64,000 nucleotides of DNA, taken from assembly GCA_032055545.1 (NCBI GenBank), contig DAMBQR010000013.1:1-64000 (forward strand), written 5' to 3'. The DNA comes from Pseudescherichia sp032055545 (GTDB lineage Bacteria; Pseudomonadota; Gammaproteobacteria; Enterobacterales; Enterobacteriaceae). The notes beneath the pieces are model-generated. The model ran no database searches. It was given only the letters and a program-made list of their open reading frames with translations, and had not been told where the DNA came from. Position 1 is the first letter of the stretch. Each line of letters opens with the position of its first letter. The position numbers and the translations under genes were made by a program. Shown one piece after another: positions 34,076 through 42,133 of the stretch.

Positions 34076-34687
34076 GTGACCAAAAAAAATGAAAGTCAGT
34101 CTGCGCTGCGAACGTCGTCTGGCCCGTACCGTAGCCAGCAAAGCCATGAAGCTATTCTTGCTGCGGCAGAAGCGCTGTTGAGTGAAGGCGGGCCTGGCGC
34201 GATGACGTTTGAGTCTGTCGCCCGGCGTGCCCGTGCAGGAAAAACAACCCTCTATCGCTGGTGGCCTAACAAATCGGCCCTGTTACTTGAGATCTACGAG
34301 CGCCAAAAAAGAAGGGTTATTAGCGATGTGGATAGCGGTAGTCTTAGGGGCGATCTTAAGGCACTGACCAGAGCGCTATGGGGATTTTGGCGAATAAATA
34401 ATGCCGGAGCGGCTTTTGGTGCGCTGATAGCTGAAGCTCAGCTCTCAAAAGAGAGTCAGACGGTTTTAGCCGACTACTTTAACCGATCTGACGCCGGCAT
34501 GTCGTTTCTATGTTTTGAGAGAGCGCTGAAACGTGGCGAAATATCCAATAGCAGTGATATTGCCGCTTGCAGAAAAGCCTATGTCGCTATGAACTGGTTT
34601 CATCTCCTATGTGGAAAGCTGGACGATAATGAGATCGATTCCGCTGTAGATATGTTAATTGATGGAATGATCTCTCGTCGGGATTAA
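34076..34687 (+). CDS. TetR-family regulator
   Basis: A 203-aa protein with an N-terminal TetR helix-turn-helix (TFESVARRARAGKTTLYRWW, residues about 45-65) and a helical ligand-binding C-terminal domain. The GTG at 34076 is preferred because GGAGGT lies just upstream; a TTG at 34037 has no ribosome site. Divergent to the MFS-AfsA operon, with a palindrome between. ArpA-type receptors of butyrolactone signals are also TetR proteins, so this may sense the operon product. Confidence 0.88.
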   Translation: MTKKNESQSALRTSSGPYRSQQSHEAILAAAEALLSEGGPGAMTFESVARRARAGKTTLYRWWPNKSALLLEIYERQKRRVISDVDSGSLRGDLKALTRALWGFWRINNAGAAFGALIAEAQLSKESQTVLADYFNRSDAGMSFLCFERALKRGEISNSSDIAACRKAYVAMNWFHLLCGKLDDNEIDSAVDMLIDGMISRRD

Positions 34688-34713
34688 TCTCTCCCACACA
34701 CCCTTTTTATATA

Positions 34714-34903
34714 GTGGGTGTAAAAAGTGTCGTGAAGGCGCTGGGCGACGCCGGAGCGCAGTATGTTATCGCGACGGAGCAGAAAGATCTGGCGGCGCGC
34801 GTGCAGCAGATTACCGGCAGTAAAGGGGCACGCGTGGTCTTCAATCCCATCGGTGGGCCTGGCATCGCCCGGCTCGCAGAGTGTATGGTTTTTGGGCATG
34901 TAT
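34714..34903 (+). pseudogene. fragment of quinone oxidoreductase-type dehydrogenase
   Basis: About 63 codons (ALGDAGAQYVIATEQKDL, then GARVVFNPIGGPGIARLAE) match the Rossmann part of zinc-independent MDR oxidoreductases. Both ends are missing. A relic of a gene once beside the TetR gene. Confidence 0.7.
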
Positions 34904-35165
34904 GCTCCAGTTAATACTTCACACTCTCATTTCAGGTATTATAACTGCAGTTAATTAATACAACGGTTAGACTTTTTTATCCACGCCTCCTCTTTCTCCA
35001 CTAATGAAATAATCCCAAACTTAGTGGCTTATACATAAGAAAATATTGAGGTTACAATTATCGTTCGCTTGCCATTCTGGTGCTATTCTCTGCATCTGTT
35101 CGGACTATTGAAATAGAATTCGGGTGATTTGTATTGATTTTTTATATGGACAAGGAGTAAGACCT
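34904..35165. other. AT-rich spacer
   Basis: About 260 AT-rich bases upstream of the recombinase; no gene seen. It must hold the recombinase promoter, which I could not place. Confidence 0.4.
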
Positions 35166-35756
35166 ATGCCGACAAAAAGGAAGCATCTGACTCGTCAGGA
35201 AGTAGATCAGATCCTCAAAGCTGCTGATAAAGGAGTACATTTTGAGCGTGATTATTGTCTGATTCAGATGTGCTTTCTACATGGCCTGCGTGTAAGTGAA
35301 CTGTGCGGAATGCGGCTATCGGATATCGACATGGTAGGGCGCTCTGTGTACGTGCGACGGCTCAAAAATAGCCTTTCGACCCAGCATCCGTTGTTTGATA
35401 AGGAGCTGCCGCCATTACTGCGCTGGTTGAATATACGCAGCCGCTGGCGCGATGCTGACAGCGACTGGCTGTTTTTGTCGCAGAAGGGAGGCGCGCTGTC
35501 ACGGCACCAGGTAAGACTGCTGTTAAAACGTTATGCAGAGCAGGCAGGGATCAGTATTGCCGCCCACCCGCATATGCTCCGCCACGGATGCGGCTATGCG
35601 CTAGCCGATCTGGGACGCGATACACGCTTGATTCAGGACTATCTTGGACATAGAAATATACGCCATACTGTAATTTACACTGCAACTAATACTCAGCGCT
35701 TTATAAATGTGTGGGGAAATACCAAACAAAACTACGCAATTAGTGCCAGAGTGTAG
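35166..35756 (+). CDS. FimB/FimE-type tyrosine recombinase
   Basis: A 196-aa tyrosine recombinase of the fimbrial switch group. Catalytic residues: Arg in HGLRVSELC, HMLRHGCGYALADLG (His, Arg), and Tyr in HTVIYTATN. The ATG at 35166 has AAGGAG eight bases upstream; the GTG at 35124 is weaker. Length and sequence follow FimB (about 200 aa). It lies just before a 301-bp inverted-repeat segment and a fimbrial operon, so its task is very likely to invert that segment. The left repeat falls inside its last codons, so inversion would replace its C-terminal two residues by a longer tail. Confidence 0.92.
   Translation: MPTKRKHLTRQEVDQILKAADKGVHFERDYCLIQMCFLHGLRVSELCGMRLSDIDMVGRSVYVRRLKNSLSTQHPLFDKELPPLLRWLNIRSRWRDADSDWLFLSQKGGALSRHQVRLLLKRYAEQAGISIAAHPHMLRHGCGYALADLGRDTRLIQDYLGHRNIRHTVIYTATNTQRFINVWGNTKQNYAISARV
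35740..35748 (+). repeat. left inverted repeat of fimbrial switch
   Basis: TTAGTGCCA, the exact reverse complement of 36032-36040. It is nine bases long like the repeats of E. coli fimS and lies within the last codons of the recombinase gene. Confidence 0.75.
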
Positions 35757-35759
35757 AGT

Positions 35760-35788
35760 AGTATCAAAAATATCGGACTAAGTGTCAA
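35760..35788 (-). promoter_or_regulatory. promoter inside the invertible segment
   Basis: On the minus strand, a perfect TTGACA (35783-35788), a 17-base spacer and GATACT (35760-35765, four of six). It reads into the recombinase gene end in this orientation and would read into the pilin gene in the other. Confidence 0.7.
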
Positions 35789-35880
35789 AGATTTTTCAGG
35801 ATCCTTTCGGTAATGCAACTATCCCATTAATTTTAAAATGATTTATCAATCAATTTATTACATTGGATTCTTTATTAAGA

Positions 35881-35913
35881 CTGGCAATGTGTAATAAAGC
35901 TTCACATTGCCAG
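35881..35913. repeat. hairpin 1 in switch segment
   Basis: CTGGCAATGTG / CACATTGCCAG, perfect 11-bp stem, 11-base loop. No T-run; it may be a protein binding site or a stem in the switch RNA. Confidence 0.6.
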
Positions 35914-35938
35914 GGTGCTCTTATTTCTCAGGTTCTTA

Positions 35939-35962
35939 TTTTATGCCAGCTTTGGCATAAAA
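35939..35962. repeat. hairpin 2 in switch segment
   Basis: TTTTATGCCA-GCTT-TGGCATAAAA, perfect 10-bp stem, four-base loop. It shares TGGCA with the terminal repeats and with hairpin 1. Confidence 0.6.
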
Positions 35963-36031
35963 AATTAGAGATGGCCTTATTTTATTCCGTATGCATGCCG
36001 TTCTCCCTATTTAACTCTGAACTCACCAAAT

Positions 36032-36040
36032 TGGCACTAA
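36032..36040 (+). repeat. right inverted repeat of fimbrial switch
   Basis: TGGCACTAA, reverse complement of 35740-35748; 73 bases upstream of the pilin start. Confidence 0.75.
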
Positions 36041-36113
36041 AGGGAAAGTCTTATGCTGATTTATTGCTCGCCAGAGAGGTGCCCCGTAATAATTATTCAT
36101 CAAGGAAATAGTT

Positions 36114-36635
36114 ATGAATAAATCAATATTAAATATGCTCTTTATGGTTATCGCAGGTGTGATGGAAAACGCGTTGGCAGCTGATGGCACTATCCATTTT
36201 ACCGGCAGTGTATCTGACCAGACCTGTACCATAGACAGCAGTTCACAAAGCTTGAACGTCGATTTAGGCACGGTTTCTCAGGCCGCGCTAAGCGGTGCGG
36301 CAGGCATCAAGGCTTCACCCACGCAGTTTACGCTCACCCTGAACGCATGCCCCGACACGGTGACCGGAGCAAGCGTAAAATTTGATGGGACGCCCGACGA
36401 TGTGGAAAAAAGCCTGCTGGCGCTGGATGACGATACGGGGGTAGCAACCGGCGTCGGTATCGAAATCGCCAATTCAGACGGTACGGCCATTCCTCTACAC
36501 TCAGCCTCTGCTGACTATCCCCTGGTGGAAGGAGATAACGCCATAGGCTTTCTCGCGCGCTATGTCTCTACTGGGGCAGCGGTTACGCCAGGCAAGGCGA
36601 ATGGAACCTCTGAGTTTACCATTAATTATAAGTAA
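36114..36635 (+). CDS. major fimbrial subunit (type 1-like pilin)
   Basis: A 173-aa pilin. A signal peptide of about 22 residues ends in ENALA-AD. The Cys pair of the pilin fold is in DQTCTID and NACPDT, and the C-terminal strand ends EFTINYK with the usual penultimate Tyr. AAGGA lies eight bases before the ATG. It is the first structural gene after the switch. Assembly is by donor-strand exchange through the chaperone and usher that follow. Confidence 0.92.
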   Translation: MNKSILNMLFMVIAGVMENALAADGTIHFTGSVSDQTCTIDSSSQSLNVDLGTVSQAALSGAAGIKASPTQFTLTLNACPDTVTGASVKFDGTPDDVEKSLLALDDDTGVATGVGIEIANSDGTAIPLHSASADYPLVEGDNAIGFLARYVSTGAAVTPGKANGTSEFTINYK

Positions 36636-36674
36636 CGCTGCTGTTGGGGAGGGCTTACACGTTATTTCGCAGGA

Positions 36675-37373
36675 GTGCGCCTGTTTTATTCAGGAGATAA
36701 AAAAATTAACAGATATAGCGTCGTTGCGCTGGCGCTATTTGCCACGCAAGTACAGGCCGGGATTATTATTGGCGGCACGCGGGTAATTTATCCCGGCGAT
36801 AAAACAGAGGCTGCGGTTTCCATTCGCAATCCTCAGAAATCTGGCGTCAGCCTGGTACAAAGCTGGGTTGACGGCGGCGATAAATCCCATACTGCGCCCT
36901 TTATCGTTACGCCTCCGCTGTTCCGCATCAATCCCGGCGAAGAGAATATGCTACGTATTGTCCGGATCGGCGGCAGCCTGGCGGAGGATCGCGAGTCCCG
37001 GTTCTGGCTGAATGTTAAAGCTATTCCCGCTACCGATGATAGTCAGCCGCAAACTAACGTATTGCAGCTGGTGGTAAAGTCACGCCTGAAGCTTTTTTAT
37101 CGCCCGGCAGGGCTGGAGGGCGACCCGGTTAATGCGTACCGGCAGCTGAATGTCAGCCGCAGCGGCAACCGGTTAAGCTTAAGTAACCCGACGCCGTATT
37201 ACGTTACGCTCTTTACGCTCAAGGTTGACGGGCATGAAATACCGGACGCGGAGAGCGTTCCCCCGAAGGGAAGCGCTACTTTTTTACTCCCAACAGCGAC
37301 GGCCTCTACCGTGACGTGGCAGGCCATTAACGACTTTGGCGGTATTAGCCAGGCTGAAAGCCGTAAGCTGTAA
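36675..37373 (+). CDS. periplasmic fimbrial chaperone
   Basis: A PapD/FimC-type chaperone of about 232 aa. The mature part starts at about GIIIGGTRVIYPGDK; RFWLNVKAIP is the family hallmark. LSNPTPYYVTL belongs to the second Ig domain. The start is uncertain: GTG at 36675 has no room for a ribosome site, whereas an in-frame ATT at 36705 has AGGAG eight bases upstream and would give a normal 18-residue signal peptide (INRYSVVALALFATQVQA). Operon gene between pilin and usher. Confidence 0.9.
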   Translation: MRLFYSGDKKINRYSVVALALFATQVQAGIIIGGTRVIYPGDKTEAAVSIRNPQKSGVSLVQSWVDGGDKSHTAPFIVTPPLFRINPGEENMLRIVRIGGSLAEDRESRFWLNVKAIPATDDSQPQTNVLQLVVKSRLKLFYRPAGLEGDPVNAYRQLNVSRSGNRLSLSNPTPYYVTLFTLKVDGHEIPDAESVPPKGSATFLLPTATASTVTWQAINDFGGISQAESRKL

Positions 37374-37382
37374 GGAGGGGTA

Positions 37383-39875
37383 ATGGAAAGGAAGCTATTC
37401 CGATCTTCATTAACTCTGCTGATGCTTTACGCCAGCATGGGGGAGGGGCGTGAAATTTTTAATCTTCACGCGCTGGAGATTGGCAACCCAGGCCAGCCGG
37501 TAGTGGATCTCTCTGCCTTTGCTGAAGCCGGTGGGCAACTGCCGGGCGTCTACCGGGTAGCGGTGTTCATCAACGGTGAGCGGCAGAGCAAAACGCAGGA
37601 TATCGCATTTGTTGCCGGGCATAACAGCACACTTGCAGCACAGATTACCCCCGCCATGCTGCAGCGCTGGGGAGTAAAAACAGAGGCATTTCCGCTGCTG
37701 GCCGCACTGCCCCTGGACCAGCCGCTGGATGATATCGGTAAAGCTATTCCTATGGCCAGCAGCGAGCTATGGTTCAACAGGCTGCAGCTGAACGTCAGCA
37801 TACCCCAGTCAGCAATGCGCACCTCTGCGCGTGGTTATATCGATCCGGCAGAGTGGGATGAGGGCGTGCCCGCAGCCCTGCTGAACTATAGCCTCAGCGG
37901 TAGCCGCACCCGACGTGACGGAGAGTATGGTGTCGATGACAGCCACTATGCCAACCTGCAAAGCGGCTTAAACCTTGGCCCATGGCGGCTGCGCAGCTAC
38001 TCAACATTGAGCAATAACGCGGGCGGCGGCAGCCACTGGGACGCCGTTAACACCTGGCTTCAGCGAGATATTCTCCGCCTGAAAGGGCAGTTAACGTTGG
38101 GAGATAGCTATACGCCATCGGATGTTTTCGACAGCGTACAGTTTCGTGGTGCCCAGCTCGTTTCAGACGATAATATGCTGCCGGACAGCCTGCGCGGCTT
38201 TGCGCCGGTTGTTCGCGGTATTGCGCAGTCCAGTGCGCAGGTAACCATCAAACAAAACGGCTATACCATCTATCAGACCTACGTTGCGCCAGGCGCGTTT
38301 ACCATCAGTGACCTCTATCCCACTTCTGGTAGCGGCGACCTGACGGTAATTATTAAAGAGGCCGACGGCAGCGAGCGGAACTTTGTACAGCCGTTTTCAG
38401 CGGTGCCGATTATGCAGCGCGAGGGGCGATTAAAATATGCCCTGGCCGCTGGCAGATACCGCAGCAGTGATGAAAGCGATGACCCCACCTTCGGGCAGGT
38501 TACGGCTATTTATGGCCTGCCGAATATGATCACGCTTTACGGCGGTGCGCTTTATGCCGGGGACTACTGCTCTGGCGCGGCAGGCGTAGGTTTTGGTTTC
38601 GGCTCGCTTGGCTCGCTTTCCACCGATGTGACTCTGGCACGCGCCAGGCTTGATGACGCGCAGATCCACAGTGGGCAGTCTTACCGGGTTCAGTATTCAA
38701 AGGATATCCAGGCTACGGAGACGCGTTTTACGCTGGCGGCCTGGCGCTACTCGACGGCAGGTTTCTATACCTTTCAGGAAACGAACGACGTCCGTATAGG
38801 CACCGGTAGCGATGAAGAGATACGCGGCAACAAGCGGCAAAAAATCCAGCTGGATCTCACTCAGAGCCTGGGCAGCAGCGGCTCGCTCTTTGTGTCGGGT
38901 TATCGGCAGCGTTACTGGCATCAAGAGGGCGAAGAGCGCACGTTCAGCGCAGGCTGGAACGGTAGCCTTGCAGATATCAATTACAGCCTCATCTGGAGCT
39001 ACAGTGATTATCCAGAAAACAGTGAACCCGCCGATCGGCAGCTGGCGTTTAACATTCAAATCCCTCTCTCTCGCTTTCTGTCCGGCACGTCGGCTAACCG
39101 AGCCTGGGCCAGTTACAGTATGAATACGGCTAAACGTGGAGATACCCGCCAGCAGGTTGGTCTCAACGGGACGTTGCTTAGCGACAACAATTTTAGTTAC
39201 AGCATTCAACAGAGCAACACCAATCACGGCGAGGGGCGTGCTGGCATTATTCATGCCGATTATAAAGGCAGCTACGGCGAGCTGAACGGCGGCTACAGTT
39301 ATGATGCAAATAGCCAGCAGGTTAATTATGGGTTGAAAGGGGGCATCGTCGCTCATCCTTATGGCGTAACGCTCTCTCAACCTCTCGGCGAGTCGCTGGC
39401 AATTGTCAGTGCGCCTGGCGCAGACGGTGCGAAGGTACAGAATATGACCGGTGTTGCCACTGACCGGCGCGGATATGCAGTTGTCCCCTATGTGACCCCC
39501 TATAAGAGAAACCGTATTGCCCTGGATACCAGCACGCTTGGCGATAAGGTCGATATCGATACCGCAGTGCAGACCGTCACGCCGACGCAGGGCGCAGTAG
39601 TGGTCGCTAATTTCAACACCCGCGTCGGACGTCGGGTTCTCATGACGCTCTACTATCGTGGACTTCCCGTTCCGTTTGGCGCGCAGGCGCAGCTATCCGC
39701 GGGCAGCAGCGGCATTGTGGGCGATGATGGCCAGGTCTACCTTACCGGTATGCCGGACAGGGGAGAAATAACAGTTAGCTGGAACGGAAAGCGTCAGTGC
39801 ACCGTGCGTTATCTGCTGCCGGAAAGCACAGGCAACGCCCCTGTTATTCATGTTCAGCAGGAGTGTCGGGAGTGA
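37383..39875 (+). CDS. fimbrial outer-membrane usher
   Basis: An 830-aa FimD-type usher. Signal peptide, then the N-terminal FNLHALEIGNP domain that receives chaperone-subunit complexes. The beta-barrel with plug follows, and two C-terminal domains with TDRRGYAVVPY and a final Cys pair (QCTVRY, QQECRE). AAGGAGGGG precedes the ATG. The stop overlaps the adhesin start (GTGA). Confidence 0.95.
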   Translation: MERKLFRSSLTLLMLYASMGEGREIFNLHALEIGNPGQPVVDLSAFAEAGGQLPGVYRVAVFINGERQSKTQDIAFVAGHNSTLAAQITPAMLQRWGVKTEAFPLLAALPLDQPLDDIGKAIPMASSELWFNRLQLNVSIPQSAMRTSARGYIDPAEWDEGVPAALLNYSLSGSRTRRDGEYGVDDSHYANLQSGLNLGPWRLRSYSTLSNNAGGGSHWDAVNTWLQRDILRLKGQLTLGDSYTPSDVFDSVQFRGAQLVSDDNMLPDSLRGFAPVVRGIAQSSAQVTIKQNGYTIYQTYVAPGAFTISDLYPTSGSGDLTVIIKEADGSERNFVQPFSAVPIMQREGRLKYALAAGRYRSSDESDDPTFGQVTAIYGLPNMITLYGGALYAGDYCSGAAGVGFGFGSLGSLSTDVTLARARLDDAQIHSGQSYRVQYSKDIQATETRFTLAAWRYSTAGFYTFQETNDVRIGTGSDEEIRGNKRQKIQLDLTQSLGSSGSLFVSGYRQRYWHQEGEERTFSAGWNGSLADINYSLIWSYSDYPENSEPADRQLAFNIQIPLSRFLSGTSANRAWASYSMNTAKRGDTRQQVGLNGTLLSDNNFSYSIQQSNTNHGEGRAGIIHADYKGSYGELNGGYSYDANSQQVNYGLKGGIVAHPYGVTLSQPLGESLAIVSAPGADGAKVQNMTGVATDRRGYAVVPYVTPYKRNRIALDTSTLGDKVDIDTAVQTVTPTQGAVVVANFNTRVGRRVLMTLYYRGLPVPFGAQAQLSAGSSGIVGDDGQVYLTGMPDRGEITVSWNGKRQCTVRYLLPESTGNAPVIHVQQECRE

Positions 39876-40816
39876 AAAGGATCGGTATGGGAAGGGTACT
39901 GTTGGGTACGCTACTGCTATTACCCTTCATCGCCAGCGCATCGTGTTATTTTACCGGCGACGTGACCAGTGAAGTGCCGGGCTATATCAACTTTGGTTAC
40001 GTTTTGGTTCAGCGGGACACGCCTGTCGGGGCCGTTATTGCCACCGCGACGACCGGAGCCTATAACGGTGGGGATCGCATCGCCGGCTGTACGGAGCCCT
40101 GGACATTGAAATGGGACGTCAAGCAGTGGTCTGTTCCCAGCAGGCTGGGACACAGTATTTACCGCACTAACGTCGAAGGGGTTGGCATACGCTTAACCAA
40201 CACGTCCCTCGGTGAAGTCATTCCTTACACGCAGGAGCGCGGGGTGGAGGATGTAGTCATACAGGGCGATGGCATCAAAGGTGAACTGATTAAAACCGGA
40301 GATATTACAGGTGGCTCGCTGCTGCCCGGCGTTCTGGCTCGGGGAATGGTGTCGGATGAGTTCTATTTTGCCAACGTCACGCTGAACGGAATCAGCACTA
40401 TTGTGACGACGGCCTGTAGTGTCACCTCGCCAAATATTGAGGTTCCGCTGGGTGAACATGATAAAAGCGAGTTTTCGGGCCGGGGTTCCGGTACGGCCTG
40501 GCAAATGTTTGATATTGGTCTGGAGTGCGATCGGGGAGCGCGAATAAGCGTACGTATCGATGCTACCGAAGACAGCGATGCGGGGCAAAAGGATGTCATG
40601 GCGCTGGATCCTGACCCAAATGCTGCCGCCGGCATGGGCGTACAGCTTTGGTACCAGAATGGCGGCGCTGTAGCGTTTGGCGAAACGCATTATAACCAGC
40701 TATCGGCTGGTGGTAATGAAGCGATCCATCTTCAGGCGCGCTATTACCAAACGCTTGAGAGCATTAAAGCAGGCCAGGCTAACGCTACGGCAACGTTTAC
40801 CATGATCTATAGGTAA
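39872..40816 (+). CDS. fimbrial tip adhesin (FimH-like, two-domain)
   Basis: A 314-aa protein with a signal peptide (LLLPFIASA), an N-terminal receptor-binding domain that has little similarity to FimH in sight, and a C-terminal pilin domain (ACSVTSPNIEVPLG to ATATFTMIYR) with the donor-strand ending. The GTG at 39872 overlaps the usher stop and has AGGAG eight bases upstream; upstream ATG at 39797 lies inside the usher. No anchor-type minor subunit genes are present, so this is a compact four-gene fimbria. Confidence 0.85.
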   Translation: MKRIGMGRVLLGTLLLLPFIASASCYFTGDVTSEVPGYINFGYVLVQRDTPVGAVIATATTGAYNGGDRIAGCTEPWTLKWDVKQWSVPSRLGHSIYRTNVEGVGIRLTNTSLGEVIPYTQERGVEDVVIQGDGIKGELIKTGDITGGSLLPGVLARGMVSDEFYFANVTLNGISTIVTTACSVTSPNIEVPLGEHDKSEFSGRGSGTAWQMFDIGLECDRGARISVRIDATEDSDAGQKDVMALDPDPNAAAGMGVQLWYQNGGAVAFGETHYNQLSAGGNEAIHLQARYYQTLESIKAGQANATATFTMIYR

Positions 40817-40861
40817 AGCTGATCATTTTGCTGCGTCTGATCCTGCTCCTGTGCCTGCCCG

Positions 40862-41800
40862 TCAGAACGGCGTATCGCTGCCGATATAGCAGGCCAGCGC
40901 TCTGTCGGTAAACATCTGCTCCAGCGCCGTCAGCCGTGCCGGGGCAGGGGGCTGCCAGGCATGGCCCGGATAAGGTTTCCCCAACTGCTGCCACTTCGAC
41001 TCTCCCAGCCGATGGAACGGCAGCAGGTTGACCTCATAGACGCCGCTGTCCAGCATAAAGGCTGCCAGCGCCTGCATGTTCTCATCCGTGTCGTTCACGC
41101 CTGCAATTAGCGGAACCCGCAGCACCAGACGGCCATGCCAGCCGCTTTGTACCAGCGCGGAGATGTTGTGCAGAATCGACGTATTGTCTACGCCGGTGTA
41201 GTGGTGGTGAGTCGCGCAGTCCATGTGCTTCACGTCAATAAAGGCAAAGTCAACGTGCTGCATCACCGACAGAAACAGCGCCTCGCGGGCATAGGCCGTG
41301 GTCTCAATGGCAGTGTGGATGCCCGCTTGCTGACAGCGGCGCAGCATGTTTTCCAGAAAAAGATGCTGCACAAAAGGCTCGCCACCGCTAAAGGTTACCC
41401 CGCCCGTCTCACCCCAGAAATCCTGATCGTGCTGCAGGCGCTGGAGCAGGGCGTCCGCCGTGAAGTGCTGGCCGCACTGCTTGAGCGCCTGCGGCGGACA
41501 GGCCGTGACGCAGGCGAGCGAATGACAGTCATGACAGCGCGCTCGGTCAATCGTGAGTGCGTTGTCGATAATGGCAATGGCTGCTCTGTCGCAGCCCGTC
41601 ACGCAGCGCGTACACCCCTGCTGCGCAACGCAGCGTACTTCGCTGAACAGCATCTTCTCCCGCGCCTGCCAGCTCTCCGGGTTGGCGCACCACTGGCAGC
41701 TCAGACGGCAGCCGCTCATAAATACGGTAGTGCGGCTGCCAGGGCCGTCATGAATCGAGTGGCTCTGAATATCAAAAATCAGGCCGTGAGTCGCTTCCAT
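40862..41800 (-). CDS. hpdA: 4-hydroxyphenylacetate decarboxylase activating enzyme
   Basis: A 312-aa radical-SAM glycyl-radical activase. The SAM-cluster motif is GCRLSCQWC. Two ferredoxin-like cysteine groups (CTRCVTGC, CHDCHSLAC...C) follow, as in the HpdA-type activases, and TFSGGEP lies in the core. It is the third gene of a minus-strand operon after the large and small decarboxylase subunits and should put the radical on Gly873 of HpdB using S-adenosylmethionine. Oxygen-sensitive, so active only in anaerobic growth. Confidence 0.88.
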   Translation of the reverse strand: MEATHGLIFDIQSHSIHDGPGSRTTVFMSGCRLSCQWCANPESWQAREKMLFSEVRCVAQQGCTRCVTGCDRAAIAIIDNALTIDRARCHDCHSLACVTACPPQALKQCGQHFTADALLQRLQHDQDFWGETGGVTFSGGEPFVQHLFLENMLRRCQQAGIHTAIETTAYAREALFLSVMQHVDFAFIDVKHMDCATHHHYTGVDNTSILHNISALVQSGWHGRLVLRVPLIAGVNDTDENMQALAAFMLDSGVYEVNLLPFHRLGESKWQQLGKPYPGHAWQPPAPARLTALEQMFTDRALACYIGSDTPF

Positions 41801-41876
41801 TACTCTGCCTCCTCGCTAGAGAAAACGGTATAAAAAAGAACCCGCGGTGGGCGGGTTCTGGTGGGCATAGAGAGAG

Positions 41877-42131
41877 TTAACGGCGCTCAAAGGCGGCGCA
41901 TAGTCCGGCACTCATGTTAGCGTCTGCCCAGTAGGGCTTCTCCAGGCCATGACACTGCGCGGGCGTGGTGCTATTGCAGAAGTGCTGGCACTCGCCGCAG
42001 CGCGGTCTGTCACGGAAGTCGTCGCAGAGGGGAGAGTCGGTCATGATGGTATGGCCGCTAAGGCGGCAGATCCCTTTGGCCACGTCGATGGGGCAAAAGT
42101 GCTGACAGTGGCTATGGTTCAGTTCGCTCAT
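41877..42131 (-). CDS. hpdC: 4-hydroxyphenylacetate decarboxylase small subunit
   Basis: An 84-aa cysteine-rich protein. The ligands expected for two [4Fe-4S] clusters are all present: His6, Cys9, Cys22, Cys36 and Cys45, Cys48, Cys60, Cys78. The spacing follows the clostridial HpdC. This subunit is a hallmark of true HPA-type decarboxylases among glycyl-radical enzymes. It is two bases from hpdB and in the same operon. Confidence 0.9.
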   Translation of the reverse strand: MSELNHSHCQHFCPIDVAKGICRLSGHTIMTDSPLCDDFRDRPRCGECQHFCNSTTPAQCHGLEKPYWADANMSAGLCAAFERR

Positions 42132-42133
42132 GA

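Larger units (their letters stand above)
35740..36040. promoter_or_regulatory. putative invertible promoter segment (fimS-like)
   Basis: A 301-bp AT-rich, gene-free segment bounded by 9-bp inverted repeats, between a FimB-type recombinase and a pilin gene. E. coli fimS is 314 bp with 9-bp repeats in the same place. A strong promoter inside (35760-35788) now points to the left, away from the fimbriae. After inversion its -10 would sit at about 36015-36020, some 95 bases before the pilin ATG. The sequenced state is therefore read as OFF. Two perfect hairpins lie inside. Confidence 0.75.

Noticed and set aside
35166..35756. Recombinase as the integrase of the Dpd island
   Set aside because: It is 12 kb beyond the island end, of FimB/FimE size and sequence, and adjoins the inverted repeats of the fimbrial switch.
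35939..35962. Hairpin 2 of the switch as a Rho-independent terminator
   Set aside because: The stem is followed by A on the plus strand and A/T-mixed bases on the minus strand; no proper T-run on either strand.
38697..39380. 227-aa antisense ORF in the usher gene
   Set aside because: Shadow of the beta-barrel coding region; no support for translation.
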